A stretch of DNA of 64,000 bases from Phenylobacterium sp. (GCA_004799545.1 SSMU01000006.1:1-64000); one strand, 5' to 3'. Positions 8,153-17,061 are shown, counted from the first letter of the stretch. Program-made: numbers and translations. Notes: generated by a model not told the origin, from the letters alone.

Positions 8153-9346
8153 ATGAACGCGCCCGTGCTCACCCCCGGCGACCTGTCCGCCGATCTTCCG
8201 GGCGGCCTGCTCGAGGCCGCCCGCGACGCCGTGCGCCTGCCGGTGGGCGCCCGCGTGGTCGCCGCCATGTCCGGCGGGGTGGATAGCACCGTCACCGCCG
8301 CCCTGCTGGCCAGGGCCGGCTACGACGTGGTCGGCGTGACCCTGCAGCTCTACGACCACGGCGCCGCGATCCAGAAGAAGGGCGCCTGCTGCGCCGGCCA
8401 GGACATCTACGACGCCCGCATGGCCGCCGAGGCGCTGAACATCCCGCACTATGTCCTCGACTACGAGAGCCGGTTCCGCGAGCAGGTGATCGAGGACTTC
8501 GCCGACGCCTACCTGCGCGGCGAGACGCCGATCCCCTGCGTCCGCTGCAACCAGACGGTCAAGTTCCGCGACCTGGTCGACGTCGCCCGCGACCTGGGCG
8601 CCGCCGCCATGGCCACCGGCCACTACGTCCGCCGCGCCGAAGGCCCCGCCGGCCCCGAGCTGCACCGCGCCGCCGACCCGGCGCGCGACCAGTCCTACTT
8701 CCTGTTCGCCACCACGCCCGAACAGCTGGCCTACCTGCGCTTCCCGCTGGGGGCCTTGCCCAAGCCCGCCGTGCGCGCGGCGGCCGCGGCCCTGCGCCTG
8801 TCGGTCGCCGACAAGCCGGACAGCCAGGACATCTGCTTCGTCCCCGAGGGCCGCTACACCACGGTCATCGACCGCCTCAGGCCCCACGGCGCCGAGCCCG
8901 GCGACATCGTCCACCTCGACGGCCGCGTGCTCGGCCGCCACGACGGCGTCACCCGCTACACCATCGGCCAGCGCCGGGGGCTCAACGTCGCGGTCGGCGA
9001 CCCGCTGTTCGTGGTGCGCATCGACGCCCAGGCCCGCCAGGTGATCGTCGGCCCGCGCGAAGCCCTGCTGACCCACGCGCTGACGCTGAAGGAAACCAAC
9101 TGGATCGGCGATGGCCCCAGCATCGCCGCCGCCTGTGCGGCGCAGCGCCCGGTGCTCGCCCGCGTCCGCTCCACCCGCGAGCCGGTCCCCGGCTATCTGG
9201 CGATCGTGGACGCCGCCCCCGGCGTGCTCTTCGACGCCCCGGAAGAAGGCGTCGCCCCCGGCCAGGCCTGCGTCCTCTACGCCCCCGAAGCTCCCACTCG
9301 CGTTCTCGGCGGCGGCTTCATCGCCGGGGCTGTGCGGGCTTCATAA
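8153..9346 (+). CDS. mnmA: tRNA-specific 2-thiouridylase MnmA
   Basis: Installs the 2-thio group on U34 of tRNA-Lys, -Glu and -Gln in the cytoplasm, using ATP and persulfide sulfur. The 397-aa product has the PP-loop SGGVDS at residues 40-45, the first catalytic cysteine in [11 protein letters not shown] (C129) and the second in [11 protein letters not shown] (C228), the pair that forms the active-site disulfide. TGHY and RRGLNV follow, all in family order. The length is a little above the E. coli enzyme because of an N-terminal extension of ~30 residues. No ribosome-binding site precedes the ATG, so it may be leaderless or translationally weak. A dispersed repeat starts 4 bp after the stop. 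Confidence 0.95.
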   Translation: MNAPVLTPGDLSADLPGGLLEAARDAVRLPVGARVVAAMSGGVDSTVTAALLARAGYDVVGVTLQLYDHGAAIQKKGACCAGQDIYDARMAAEALNIPHYVLDYESRFREQVIEDFADAYLRGETPIPCVRCNQTVKFRDLVDVARDLGAAAMATGHYVRRAEGPAGPELHRAADPARDQSYFLFATTPEQLAYLRFPLGALPKPAVRAAAAALRLSVADKPDSQDICFVPEGRYTTVIDRLRPHGAEPGDIVHLDGRVLGRHDGVTRYTIGQRRGLNVAVGDPLFVVRIDAQARQVIVGPREALLTHALTLKETNWIGDGPSIAAACAAQRPVLARVRSTREPVPGYLAIVDAAPGVLFDAPEEGVAPGQACVLYAPEAPTRVLGGGFIAGAVRAS

Positions 9347-9349
9347 AAA

Positions 9350-9465
9350 CCGTCATCCCAAGGTCAGCCGCAGGCTGATCCGTGGGACCCAAGCTGACTC
9401 TTAGGATGTGGCGACGCCGCTTGGGTCCTCCGGATCGCGCGTGCCGCGCGACCGGAGGATGACGG
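9350..9465. repeat. Palindromic repeat, copy A (CCGTCATCC family)
   Basis: A 116-bp element bounded by the 9-bp inverted ends CCGTCATCC and GGATGACGG. Inside, GGACCCAAGC (9385-9394) pairs with GCTTGGGTCC (9419-9428), so the whole unit can fold into one long hairpin. It is closely similar to the copy at 9709-9821 in the same orientation and begins 4 bp after the mnmA stop. It encodes nothing convincing. Confidence 0.8.
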
Positions 9466-9519
9466 AGATGCGAAACCCCACCGCGCCCCCGCCAGTTATC
9501 TCCCCAAAGGAGACCTGCC

Positions 9520-9708
9520 ATGGCCGAGAAGAAGAAATGGATCGCCGGCGCGACCCAGAAGAAGGGTGCCCTGCACGAGGCCCTGCACGTCCCCAAGGAC
9601 GAGAAGATCCCCGCCGCCAAACTCCACGCCGCCGCCAAGAAAGGCGGCAAGGTCGGCAAGGAGGCGCGGCTGGCGGAAACTCTGAAGGGGCTGAACCACA
9701 AGCATTGA
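9520..9708 (+). CDS. Small basic conserved hypothetical protein
   Basis: The 62-aa product starts MAEKKKWIAGATQKKGALHE and contains PAAKLHAAAKKGGKVGKEAR. It is lysine-rich with no membrane segment or cysteine. Short proteins with this WIAGA..KKGALH....IP..KL..AAKKGG pattern are widespread and uncharacterised, so no function is given. A strong AAAGGAG lies 7 nt before the ATG, which supports translation. The gene is bracketed on both sides by direct copies A and B of a palindromic repeat, with copy B starting immediately after the stop, as though gene and repeats were inserted or duplicated together. Confidence 0.75.
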   Translation: MAEKKKWIAGATQKKGALHEALHVPKDEKIPAAKLHAAAKKGGKVGKEARLAETLKGLNHKH

Positions 9709-9821
9709 CCGTCATCCCACGGTCGGCCGCAGGCTGATCCGTGGGACCCAAGCCGAGCCACAGGATATGGCCCCGCCGCTTGGGTCCTCCGGATCGCGCT
9801 TCGCATGACCGGAGGATGACG
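9709..9821. repeat. Palindromic repeat, copy B (CCGTCATCC family)
   Basis: A 113-bp element with the same 9-bp inverted ends as copy A and the same internal GGACCCAAGC/GCTTGGGTCC pairing. It differs from A mainly in the hairpin loop regions. It abuts the stop of the 62-aa gene and ends 30 bp before the thiolase start. Confidence 0.8.
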
Positions 9822-9850
9822 ATGTGGGGGCGCATCGCTATATCCCGCCC

Positions 9851-11044
9851 ATGACCCACACCCCCGCCGACCCCGTCGTCATCGCCAGCTACGCCCGCAC
9901 CCCCATGGGCGGCTTCCAGGGCGTGTTCGCGCCTGTGAAGGCCACCGAGTTGGGCGCCGCCGCCGTCCGCGCCGCCGTGGAGCGCGCGGGCGTCGCCCCC
10001 GACGCCGTCGAGCAGATCCTGATGGGCTGCGTGTTGCCGGCCGGCCTCGGCCAGGCCCCGGCCCGCCAGGCGGCGCTGGGCGCGGGCCTGCCCACCTCGG
10101 TGGAGGCCACCACGGTCAACAAGATGTGCGGCTCCGGCATGCAGGCCGCCATCCTCGCCGCCGACAGCCTGGCGGCCGGCACGGTCGACGTGGTCGTCGC
10201 CGGCGGCATGGAGAGCATGACCAACGCCCCCTACCTCTCCAAGCAGCACCGCGCCGGCGCCCGCATCGGCCACGACACCCTCTACGACCACATGTACCTG
10301 GACGGCCTGGAGGACGCCTACGAGCCCGGCCGGCTGATGGGCTCGTTCGCCGAGGAGACGGCGAAGCACTACCAGTTCACCCGCCAGGCCATGGACGACT
10401 ACGCCATCGGCTCGCTCACCCGCGCCAAGGCCGCCACCGCCTCGGGCGCCTTCAAGCGCGAGATCACCCCCTTCGAGGTGGTCACCCGCAAGGGCGCGGT
10501 GCTGATCGAGGACGACGAGCAGCCGATGAAGGCCGACCCGGCCAAGATCCCCACCCTGAAGCCCGCCTTCGCCAAGGACGGCGCCATCACCGCCGCCAAC
10601 GCCTCCTCGATCTCCGACGGCGCCGCGGCCCTGGTGATGACCCGCGAGAGCGTCGCGAAGAAGCTCGGCATGACCATCGTCGCCCGGGTGGTCGCCCACG
10701 CCGCCCACGCCCACGAGCCCAGCCAGTTCGCCACCGCCCCGGTTCCGGCCATCCAGAAGCTGCTGAAGCGCGCCGGCTGGAGCGTCGACGACGTCGACCT
10801 GTTCGAGGTCAACGAGGCCTTCGCCGTGGTCGCCATGGTCGCCGAGCGCGACCTCGGCATCGACCGCTCGAAACTCAACGTCAACGGCGGCGCCTGCGCC
10901 CTCGGCCACCCCATCGGCGCCAGCGGCGCCCGCATCCTGGCCACCCTCCTCTCGGCCCTCGAAGCCCGCGGCCTCAAGAAAGGCGTCGCCGCCCTCTGCA
11001 TCGGCGGCGGCGAAGCCACCGCCATGGCGGTGGAATTGGTCTAG
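9851..11044 (+). CDS. Acetyl-CoA acetyltransferase (thiolase)
   Basis: Condenses or cleaves acetyl-CoA/acetoacetyl-CoA; a cytoplasmic enzyme of fatty-acid, ketone-body or polyhydroxyalkanoate metabolism. The 397-aa product carries the nucleophilic cysteine in NKMCGSGMQA (C93), the AGGMESMTNAPY segment, NVNGGACALGHPIGASG with the catalytic histidine, and CIGGGEATA with the second cysteine, all in thiolase order. The ATG at 9851 is chosen; an upstream in-frame GTG at 9824 overlaps the repeat region and adds non-conserved residues. It stands alone, with no phaB or other pathway gene beside it, so the exact pathway cannot be read from context. atoB- or bktB-like naming is left open. Confidence 0.92.
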   Translation: MTHTPADPVVIASYARTPMGGFQGVFAPVKATELGAAAVRAAVERAGVAPDAVEQILMGCVLPAGLGQAPARQAALGAGLPTSVEATTVNKMCGSGMQAAILAADSLAAGTVDVVVAGGMESMTNAPYLSKQHRAGARIGHDTLYDHMYLDGLEDAYEPGRLMGSFAEETAKHYQFTRQAMDDYAIGSLTRAKAATASGAFKREITPFEVVTRKGAVLIEDDEQPMKADPAKIPTLKPAFAKDGAITAANASSISDGAAALVMTRESVAKKLGMTIVARVVAHAAHAHEPSQFATAPVPAIQKLLKRAGWSVDDVDLFEVNEAFAVVAMVAERDLGIDRSKLNVNGGACALGHPIGASGARILATLLSALEARGLKKGVAALCIGGGEATAMAVELV

Positions 11045-11051
11045 CCCCCTG

Positions 11052-11095
11052 CCGTCATCCCACGGTCAGCCGCAGGCTGATCCGGGTGATGACGG
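11052..11095. repeat. Palindromic repeat, copy C (internally deleted)
   Basis: A 44-bp shortened member of the copy A/B family: CCGTCATCCCACGGTCAGCC through AGGCTGATCCG, joined directly to GTGATGACGG. The whole right-hand hairpin arm is missing but the terminal GATGACGG remains. It lies 7 bp after the thiolase stop and just before inverted-repeat element R1. Confidence 0.7.
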
Positions 11096-11099
11096 GGAT

Positions 11100-11367
11100 G
11101 GGGGACCACGGATTTCACGGATCGCCCGTCCGGCAGGCCCGAGGCGGCGTCGCCGTCCCGTTTTCAGCCACGAAAAACACGAAAAACACGAACGGGCCTG
11201 CCCGCTGCGCCGAAGGCGCGATCTGACCCGGCCGTGCAGGATTGGATCGCGCGCAGCCGCGCGCAGGGCGCGTTCGTGTTTTTCGTGTTTTTCGTGGCCA
11301 ATCTAAGCGGCCTCAAAGCCGCCCCCACGCCTCCGGATCGCCCCATCCGTGAAATCCGTGGTCCCCC
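11100..11367. repeat. Inverted-repeat element R1 (two nested palindromes)
   Basis: The inner arms at 11167-11194 and 11271-11298 are perfectly complementary over 28 bp and consist of a CACGAAAAA direct unit repeated. They flank a 76-bp core containing CTGCGCCGAAGGCGCG and CGCGCAGGGCG. The outer arms at 11100-11122 and 11345-11367 are perfectly complementary over 23 bp (GGGGACCACGGATTTCACGG). The right outer arm touches the stop codon of the DUF3617 lipoprotein gene. Apparent open frames through it are low-complexity artefacts. Confidence 0.85.
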
Positions 11368-11919
11368 CTACTTCCCCAGCAGATTGATCCTCACCCCGCC
11401 CGGCAGGGTCATGTCGCCCGGCTGCATCCCCGCCGGACACGCCCCCATCCAGGCCGCGTCGATGACGAACCGATGCACGCCGTTCATCTGCGGCGCGGCC
11501 GCGCCCACCGTCGAGCTCTCGGCCCTCAGCTGGTACTTGGATGCGAAATCCCCGGTCGCCGTCCCCGCCGTGGTCACCTTGCCGCCGGTCCCCATGTCGC
11601 AGACGGAGGACACCGCCCACGCCCCGTCCGGCCGGTGGGTGAACAGGTTCTTCTGGCAGATGTCCTGCGTCGCCTGCTGCCCCCACCACGACAGTTTGGC
11701 GTCCACCGCCGCATCCAGGCAGATCCGCGTCACCTGCACATAGTCGCCGTTCGAGACCCGCTGCTCCCAGAGCCCGGGCCTGCGGGCCGGCGGCGTCATC
11801 TGCGGCGTCGCCGGTGCGGCGGCCGTGGCCGGCGCCGGCGTTACGGTCTCGGTTTTCTTCTGGCACCCGGCCGCCGCCAGCACGCCCAGTCCCAAAGCGA
11901 TCCAGACCCTGCGCCCCAT
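11368..11919 (-). CDS. DUF3617-type lipoprotein
   Basis: The 183-aa product begins MGRRVWIALGLGVLAAAGC, a lipoprotein signal peptide with the lipobox AAGC at residue ~19. A Pro/Ala/Thr linker follows, then a domain starting PPARRPGLWEQRV, typical of DUF3617. It has conserved cysteines in ICLDAAVD, QDICQKN and VCDMGTGG. It is predicted to be anchored in the membrane facing the periplasm; the biochemical role of the family is unknown. The stop codon is directly adjacent to repeat R1. No partner genes are apparent. Confidence 0.75.
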   Translation of the reverse strand: MGRRVWIALGLGVLAAAGCQKKTETVTPAPATAAAPATPQMTPPARRPGLWEQRVSNGDYVQVTRICLDAAVDAKLSWWGQQATQDICQKNLFTHRPDGAWAVSSVCDMGTGGKVTTAGTATGDFASKYQLRAESSTVGAAAPQMNGVHRFVIDAAWMGACPAGMQPGDMTLPGGVRINLLGK

Positions 11920-12023
11920 CTTGAGACTCCCCGCGCCAACGCCCAGTTTGCAGGCTAATCGGGATCAGGACAGGTCGCCACGCGGTTCCTGTCACCCCAA
12001 AGAGCTTGGCCCAGGAGGACCCC

Positions 12024-12290
12024 ATGAGCGAGCTGCGCGATACGGGCGAACGCTATGAGATGGACGAGCAGGGCCAGACCTCCTGGGCCGACTACCGCCG
12101 CACCGGCGAGCGTCTCTACATCGATCACGTCGAGAGCCCGCCGGCCCTGCGCGGCACCGGCGCGGCCGGGCGCCTGATGGCCGCGCTTTCCGCCGACGCC
12201 CGCGCCAAGAACCTCCGCCTCACCCCCATCTGCGGCTACGCCGCCGCCTGGCTCCGCCGCAGCCGCGAGTTCCGCGACCTGGTGGGGTAG
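12024..12290 (+). CDS. YjdJ-type GNAT acetyltransferase-like protein
   Basis: The 88-aa product starts MSELRDTGERYEMDEQG. It contains LYIDHVESPPALRGTGAAGRL with the R-G-x-G-x-A/G acetyl-CoA loop, and ends ICGYAAAWLRRS with FRDLVG. This is the mini-GNAT (Acetyltransf_CG) pattern, where a conserved cysteine in 'C.YA..WLRR' is near the active site. The substrate of the family is unknown. AGGAGG at 12013-12018, 5 nt before the ATG, fixes the start, although an upstream TTG is in frame. The stop codon is followed at once by repeat element R2. Confidence 0.85.
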   Translation: MSELRDTGERYEMDEQGQTSWADYRRTGERLYIDHVESPPALRGTGAAGRLMAALSADARAKNLRLTPICGYAAAWLRRSREFRDLVG

Positions 12291-12572
12291 GGAACCACGG
12301 ATTCCACGGATGGCCGGTCTGGCGAGGCCGAGGTGCGTCGCCGTCGCATTTTCAGCCACGAAAAACACGAAAAACACGAACGCTCACTGCCCGCTGCGCC
12401 GAAGGCGGGATCTGACCCGGCCGTGCAGGATTGGATCGCGCGCTGCCGCGCGCAGGGCGCGTCCGTGTTTTTCGTGTTTTTCGTGGCCAATCTAAGCAGC
12501 CTCGAAGCCGCCGCCACGCCGCCGGATCGCCCCATCCGTGGCTCCCTCTTTCTTCCGTGTATTCGGTGGTTC
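12291..12572. repeat. Inverted-repeat element R2
   Basis: The inner arms at 12355-12382 and 12460-12487 (28 bp, one mismatch) are the same sequence as in R1, and the 77-bp core between them is nearly identical to the R1 core. The outer arms (GAACCACGGATTCCACGGA near 12292; CCGTGTATTCGGTGGTTC ending 12572) are recognisable but decayed. The element starts directly after the GNAT stop codon. Confidence 0.85.
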
Positions 12573-12591
12573 ATGCCCCGCGCCGCCCATG

Positions 12592-12613
12592 AAAAAACCC
12601 GCCTCCCGGCGGG
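12592..12613 (-). terminator. Rho-independent terminator
   Basis: On the minus strand CCCGCC-GGGA-GGCGGG is followed by six T. It lies about 165 bp downstream of the leftward gene ending at 12781 and is the first terminator it meets. Confidence 0.75.
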
Positions 12614-12780
12614 TCGATCGTGCTTAGCGGATGGGGTTAACGTCTGGGCGTTCGCCGTGGCCTCGCCGTGTCCGAAGGGCCCCGACGCCCTCCCGTCCCA
12701 GCGAAGCCCCCCGCCGGCTGGCCTGACCCCGGAAATCGCTTCCCTCGAGGCCAGCCGTGGCGGGACCGCCCGCGCCCCTC

Positions 12781-13068
12781 TTAGAGGGTGCGCGAGACGA
12801 TGGCTTCCAGCGTCTGGACGCGGGCTTCGCAGTCTTCCACGAGCCGGCGAGCCAGGTCGCGGATGCCGGGCGGATAGGCTTCGCCGCCCTCGGCGATTTC
12901 GGCGGCCATCTGCTCGACGTTGACCATCGCGGCCGACAGCGACCGGACGTGATCCTTGGCCAGCTGCTTGGCTTCGCTTTGCAGCCGGCGGACCCGCTCG
13001 GCGACGGTCTCGGACTTCGGCGTAGACTTCAGGTCGTTATCGGCGACCACAGAGAGAGACGGTGACAT
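12781..13068 (-). CDS. Conserved hypothetical coiled-coil protein
   Basis: A 95-aa soluble protein starting MSPSLSVVADNDLKSTPKS. Most of the rest is predicted helical with heptad-like spacing (TVAERVRRLQSEAKQLAKD, EDCEARVQTLEAIVSRTL). GAGG lies 9 nt upstream of this ATG, which decides against an in-frame TTG 15 bp earlier. Proteins of this kind, with a helical repeat and a short disordered N-terminus, are conserved in Caulobacterales but I know no function. It is monocistronic, ending in a terminator at 12592-12613. Confidence 0.7.
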   Translation of the reverse strand: MSPSLSVVADNDLKSTPKSETVAERVRRLQSEAKQLAKDHVRSLSAAMVNVEQMAAEIAEGGEAYPPGIRDLARRLVEDCEARVQTLEAIVSRTL

Positions 13069-13425
13069 TCGGTAATACCTCAAATCGCCAACCCAGGAAT
13101 TCGGGCACCCCCCGCAGTCCCCGATGGACCACGTCTGAAGGGGTATCCAGTCCTGGCCCTCGGTTACGTACTAAGACGGCACAGGTTCCCTGACAGATAC
13201 ATGAACGGCGCCAACCGCGGCCGTTGAGCCCTGATGTGGGGATTCAAAGCCACACCGTAAAGTTAACGGCTGTGACCTGGGGCACGGTGGGCGCAGGGAT
13301 ATTTTCTGAGGGGGCGTGGAGGGAGGTTGAGAGCGAGTCGTTGCATCACCCATGGCGCGCTAACCCGCGCCGCCTGGACAGGCCTCACCCGCAGCGGCAA
13401 CCTCGTCCCGCGCCAGGGGGCCATC
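13069..13425. other. Intergenic region between divergent genes
   Basis: About 340 bp between the leftward coiled-coil gene and the rightward membrane-protein gene. It must hold both promoters, but no convincing -35/-10, operator or hairpin was recognised. Confidence 0.5.
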
Positions 13426-14196
13426 ATGCCGAAACCACCGTACGACAGCCTGGAACCGCCCCCGACCATGGGCGACCTGATCGCCGCGGCATGGCGGCTG
13501 GCGCGGCCGGTGGCGCCGCAGCTCGCGGGGGTGTGGCTGGTGCTGACGGCGGCCAGCGCCGTCTCGCTGCAAGCCTCGGCCAGCGTCGGGCTGGGGCCAC
13601 GGCCGCTGTTCTCCGCCGCCCAGTTCGCCTCGACCCTGGCGCAGACCCTGGCGCTGGCGCTGATCTCGGCGGCCACGCTGCGCCTGCTGCTGCAGCCCGG
13701 CGCGGCGTGGCGGCGGGTCGACGCCGGCCTCGGCGCCTATGTGGCGGTCAATGTGCTGGTCGCCCTGCTGCCGCAGCTGGAGACCGTCGCCCTCAGGGCC
13801 ATGACCTCGTCGACGGTCGGCCTCGCCCGGGGCATGAGCCTCCTGTCCCTGGCGAACACCCTCATCTATCCGCTGGCCATCTGGGTCTGCCTCCGGCTGC
13901 TGCTGTGGCCGATCGGCCTGCTGCTGGGCGAGGCCGCGGCGGCGCCCGGGCGGTCCTGGGCGCGGATGCGCGGCGTGGTCTGGCCGAGCGCGCTCACCTT
14001 CCTGGTGCTGGGCGCGCCCCCGCTGCTCGCCGGCACGCTCCCGCTCTTCCACTACATCCGCCTCCATGACCTGGCCTCGGCGCTGCTCGCGGCGCCCTTC
14101 CTGGCCGTCTACGCGGTGGTCGCCAACCTGATCCCCGCCGCGGTCTACCGCCTGCGCGCCCGCGGGGACGGTGGGATGGCCGCGGTGTTCGACTAG
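13426..14196 (+). CDS. Multi-spanning membrane protein, unknown function
   Basis: The 256-aa product begins MPKPPYDSLEPPPTMGDLIA (cytoplasmic tail), followed by about five to six hydrophobic segments. These include QLAGVWLVLTAASAVSL, LAQTLALALISAATLRLLL, AYVAVNVLVALLPQL, LIYPLAIWVCLRLLLWPIGL and ASALLAAPFLAVYAVVANL. No catalytic motif is visible. The ATG at 13426 has an AGGGGG upstream; a longer TTG-initiated form would add unrelated residues. Nothing nearby suggests its role. Confidence 0.7.
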   Translation: MPKPPYDSLEPPPTMGDLIAAAWRLARPVAPQLAGVWLVLTAASAVSLQASASVGLGPRPLFSAAQFASTLAQTLALALISAATLRLLLQPGAAWRRVDAGLGAYVAVNVLVALLPQLETVALRAMTSSTVGLARGMSLLSLANTLIYPLAIWVCLRLLLWPIGLLLGEAAAAPGRSWARMRGVVWPSALTFLVLGAPPLLAGTLPLFHYIRLHDLASALLAAPFLAVYAVVANLIPAAVYRLRARGDGGMAAVFD

Positions 14197-14269
14197 GCAA
14201 GCCGCTGATTCTCGGTGGGTTTCTTTCCCGCGCGCGGCAACCTGCGCCGTTTCGGGGCGTTAGGGGTAT

Positions 14270-14470
14270 ATGCCTCGCATCCTGACGACCTGCCCGACCA
14301 CCGGAACCCTCGTGCCGACGGGCCAGCGCGCGCCGGCCTTCGACCTGACGACCATGGGCGAGGGCCACGCCTTCCGCTGCCCGGCCTGCGATAAGCCGCA
14401 CGTCTGGCATGCCGAGGACGCCGTGGTGGAGGCCCAGATGTCCCTGCCGGCCTACAGCTCCGCCGCCTGA
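14270..14470 (+). CDS. Small zinc-ribbon-like conserved protein
   Basis: The 66-aa product reads MPRILTTCPTTGTLVPTGQR and contains FRCPACDKPHVWHAEDA. The two CP-containing knuckles (CPTTG and CPACDKPH) suggest a zinc-binding fold or a remnant of one. Proteins of this length and pattern recur in alphaproteobacteria without known function. AGGGG lies just before the ATG. Confidence 0.7.
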   Translation: MPRILTTCPTTGTLVPTGQRAPAFDLTTMGEGHAFRCPACDKPHVWHAEDAVVEAQMSLPAYSSAA

Positions 14471-14511
14471 CGAGGCTGGCTTCTGCACCAGCGGCCCCGC
14501 CGCGTGGGCCT

Positions 14512-14712
14512 TTAGGCCTCGTCGGCCCCAACATTGGCGAGGGCTTGCTCAAGCTCCGCCAGCGTCTGATGTAGTCGACTGCGGATTCGGTCGCGTCCCA
14601 CCGCCTCGACCGGAAAGCCGCTTCCCAGCCGAACCTCGGTCGCCTCGATGCGACGCCGTACGTCCGCAATGGCGACTTCCAGTTCTCGGCGGAGGTCTGA
14701 AGCGGACTCCAT
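14512..14712 (-). CDS. Small helical hypothetical protein
   Basis: From the ATG at 14712 the product is 66 aa: MESASDLRRELEVAIADVRR followed by IEATEVRLGSGFPVEAVG and a second helix RIRSRLHQTLAELEQALA. Two charged amphipathic helices suggest a coiled-coil or helical hairpin. An ATG at 14748 would add 12 residues without a ribosome-binding site. It lies just downstream of uvrB on the same strand, separated by a solo repeat arm. Whether it is really expressed is uncertain. Confidence 0.5.
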   Translation of the reverse strand: MESASDLRRELEVAIADVRRRIEATEVRLGSGFPVEAVGRDRIRSRLHQTLAELEQALANVGADEA

Positions 14713-14761
14713 GCCCGGAAGATAGCTCCGCGCCGGGCAGGGCGCCATACTTGTCAACGCC

Positions 14762-14789
14762 GGTCCGTGCGGGTCCGTGTTCCAAAAAA
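14762..14789. repeat. Solo arm (R5) of the R4-type inverted repeat
   Basis: GGTCCGTGCGGGTCCGTGTT followed by CCAAAAAA resembles the right arm of R4 (GGTCCGTGTTGGTCCGTGGT followed by TCAAAAAA). No complementary partner is visible nearby, so this looks like a decayed or half element, about 25 bp past the uvrB stop. Confidence 0.5.
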
Positions 14790-14811
14790 GGGATGAGCGG
14801 GGGAGGGGCGG

Positions 14812-17061
14812 CTACCGCCGCCGCTTGCGAAACTCCGCGGCCCGCTCGGCCCGCACCTCGGCCTTGACCTGTTTCACCGCCTCGCGATTGCCGGTCTCCC
14901 CCGGGGCGGCCAGGGCGTCCGAGGCGAACTCCAGGTCGAGCATCTTCAGCCGCTTGATCTCGTCGCGCAGCCGCGCGGCGGTCTCGAACTCCAGGTTGGC
15001 GGCGGCCTCGCGCATCTTCGCCTCGAGGTCCTTCAGCGTGGTCTTGAAGTTGTCGCCGAAGAACGGCTTGCCGTCCTCGGCCACGCCCACCGGCACCAGC
15101 ACGTGGTCCTTCTCGTAGGGGCTCGCCAGGATGTCCTTGATCGAGGACTTGATGGAGGCGGGCGTGATGCCGTGCTCGAGGTTGTAGGCCTCCTGCTTCT
15201 CCCGCCGGCGCGAGGTCTCGGCCATGGCCCGCTCCATGGAGCCGGTGACCTGATCGGCGTAGAGGATCACCTTGCCGTCGATGTTGCGCGCCGCCCGGCC
15301 GATGGTCTGGATCAGGCTGGTCTCCGAGCGCAGGAAGCCCTCCTTGTCGGCGTCGAGGATGGCCACCAGGCCGCACTCGGGTATATCCAGCCCCTCACGC
15401 AGCAGGTTGATGCCCACCAGGCTGTCGAAGGCGCCCAGCCTGAGGTCGCGGATGATCTCGATCCGCTCCAGGGTGTCGACGTCGGAGTGCATGTAGCGGA
15501 CCCGCAGGCCCTGCTCGTGCATGTATTCGGTGAGGTCCTCGGCCATCTTCTTGGTCAAGACGGTGATCAGGCTGCGGTAGCCCTTCGCCGCGGTCTCGCG
15601 CACCTCGGCGATCACGTCGTCCACCTGGCTGAAGCCGTCCTTGGCCACGGGCCTGACCTCGACCGGCGGATCGATCAGGCCGGTCGGCCGGATCACCTGC
15701 TCGGCGAACACCCCGCCGGCCCGCTCGATCTCCCAGGGGCCGGGGGTGGCGCTCACCGCCACCGTGTCCGGCCGCATGGCGTCCCATTCCTCGAACTTCA
15801 GCGGCCGGTTATCCAGGCAGGACGGCAAGCGGAAGCCGTACTCGGCGAGGGTGAACTTCCGCCGATAGTCGCCGCGGTACATGCCGCCGATCTGCGGGAT
15901 GGTCTGGTGGCTCTCGTCGACGAACAGCAGCGCGTTGTCCGGCACATATTCGAACATGGTCGGCGGCGGCTCGCCCGGCCTGCGGCCGGTCAGGTAGCGG
16001 CTGTAGTTCTCGATCCCGGCGCAGGAGCCGGTGGCCTGGATCATCTCCATGTCGAAGGTGGTGCGCTGCTCCAGCCGCTGGGCTTCAAGCAGCTTGCCGT
16101 TGGCCACCATCCAGTCCAGCCGCGCCTTCAGCTCGTCCTTGATCGAGATGATCGCCTGGTTGAGCGTCGGCCGCGGCGTCACGTAGTGGCTGTTGGCGTA
16201 GATTCGGACGTTCGTCAGGTCGGCGGTCTTCTTGCCGGTCAGCGGGTCGAACTCGGTGATGGATTCGATCTCGTCGCCGAACAGGCTGATCCGCCAGGCG
16301 CGGTCCTCGTAGTGGGCGGGGAAGATCTCGATGGTGTCGCCGCGCCGGCGGAACGATCCGCGCTCGAAGGCGGCGTCGTTGCGCTTGTATTGCAGGGCCA
16401 CGAGGTCGCCCAAGAGCTTGCGTTCGTCCAGCTTCTCGCCCGGCTTCAGGTCGAAGGTCATGGCCGTGTAGGTCTCGACCGAGCCGATGCCGTAGATGCA
16501 GGAGACCGAGGCGACGATGATCACGTCGTCGCGCTCCAGGATCGCCCGCGTCGCCGAGTGGCGCATGCGGTCGATCTGCTCGTTAATCGAGCTGTCCTTC
16601 TCGATGTAGGTATCCGTCCGAGGGACGTACGCCTCAGGCTGATAATAGTCGTAGTAGCTGACGAAGAACTCGACCGCGTTCTCCGGGAAGAAGCTTTTGA
16701 ACTCGGAATAGAGCTGGGCGGCCAGGGTCTTGTTGGGGGCCAGGATCAGGGCGGGACGCTGGGTCTCCTCGATGATCTTGGCCATGGTGAAGGTCTTGCC
16801 GGAGCCGGTGACGCCCAGCAGCACCTGGTCGTGCTCGCGCTCGGCGATGCCGGCCACCAGCTCGCGGATCGCCTGCGGCTGGTCGCCGGCCGGATCGTAG
16901 TCCGAGACCAGCTTGAACTTCCGCCCGCCCTCCGACTTCGCCGGCCGGGCAGGGCGGTGCGGCTTCCACAGCACGCCGCCGCCTTCGCCATAGTCGAAAT
17001 CGACCGGCATCTCGGCGACGCCCGGCCCGGGCGCGGGGGTGGTGACGGTGGTGCGCGGCAT
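14812..17061 (-). CDS. uvrB: UvrABC excinuclease subunit B
   Basis: DNA-damage recognition helicase of nucleotide excision repair, partner of UvrA and UvrC. The 749-aa product has Walker A GVTGSGKT at residues 83-90 and the DNA-clamping beta-hairpin [24 protein letters not shown] (helicase motif II) and the C-terminal UVR motif [20 protein letters not shown], which contacts UvrC, also follow. The ATG at 17061 is chosen ([11 protein letters not shown]); it gives a ~45-residue extension before the conserved [14 protein letters not shown]. The C-terminus ends in a basic tail. No alphaproteobacterial LexA box (GTTC-N7-GTTC) is visible in the 100 bp upstream. Confidence 0.96.
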   Translation of the reverse strand: MPRTTVTTPAPGPGVAEMPVDFDYGEGGGVLWKPHRPARPAKSEGGRKFKLVSDYDPAGDQPQAIRELVAGIAEREHDQVLLGVTGSGKTFTMAKIIEETQRPALILAPNKTLAAQLYSEFKSFFPENAVEFFVSYYDYYQPEAYVPRTDTYIEKDSSINEQIDRMRHSATRAILERDDVIIVASVSCIYGIGSVETYTAMTFDLKPGEKLDERKLLGDLVALQYKRNDAAFERGSFRRRGDTIEIFPAHYEDRAWRISLFGDEIESITEFDPLTGKKTADLTNVRIYANSHYVTPRPTLNQAIISIKDELKARLDWMVANGKLLEAQRLEQRTTFDMEMIQATGSCAGIENYSRYLTGRRPGEPPPTMFEYVPDNALLFVDESHQTIPQIGGMYRGDYRRKFTLAEYGFRLPSCLDNRPLKFEEWDAMRPDTVAVSATPGPWEIERAGGVFAEQVIRPTGLIDPPVEVRPVAKDGFSQVDDVIAEVRETAAKGYRSLITVLTKKMAEDLTEYMHEQGLRVRYMHSDVDTLERIEIIRDLRLGAFDSLVGINLLREGLDIPECGLVAILDADKEGFLRSETSLIQTIGRAARNIDGKVILYADQVTGSMERAMAETSRRREKQEAYNLEHGITPASIKSSIKDILASPYEKDHVLVPVGVAEDGKPFFGDNFKTTLKDLEAKMREAAANLEFETAARLRDEIKRLKMLDLEFASDALAAPGETGNREAVKQVKAEVRAERAAEFRKRRR

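Noticed and set aside
9350..9821. CRISPR array from repeats A and B
   Set aside because: Only two long copies of unequal internal sequence separated by a gene, each a self-complementary hairpin with inverted ends; no spacer periodicity.
11234..11743. Long frames with FVFFVFFV and HEKHEKHE-type translations around R1 and R2
   Set aside because: They are translations of the CACGAAAAA repeat arms and run antisense through the DUF3617 gene; no ribosome-binding site or family resemblance.
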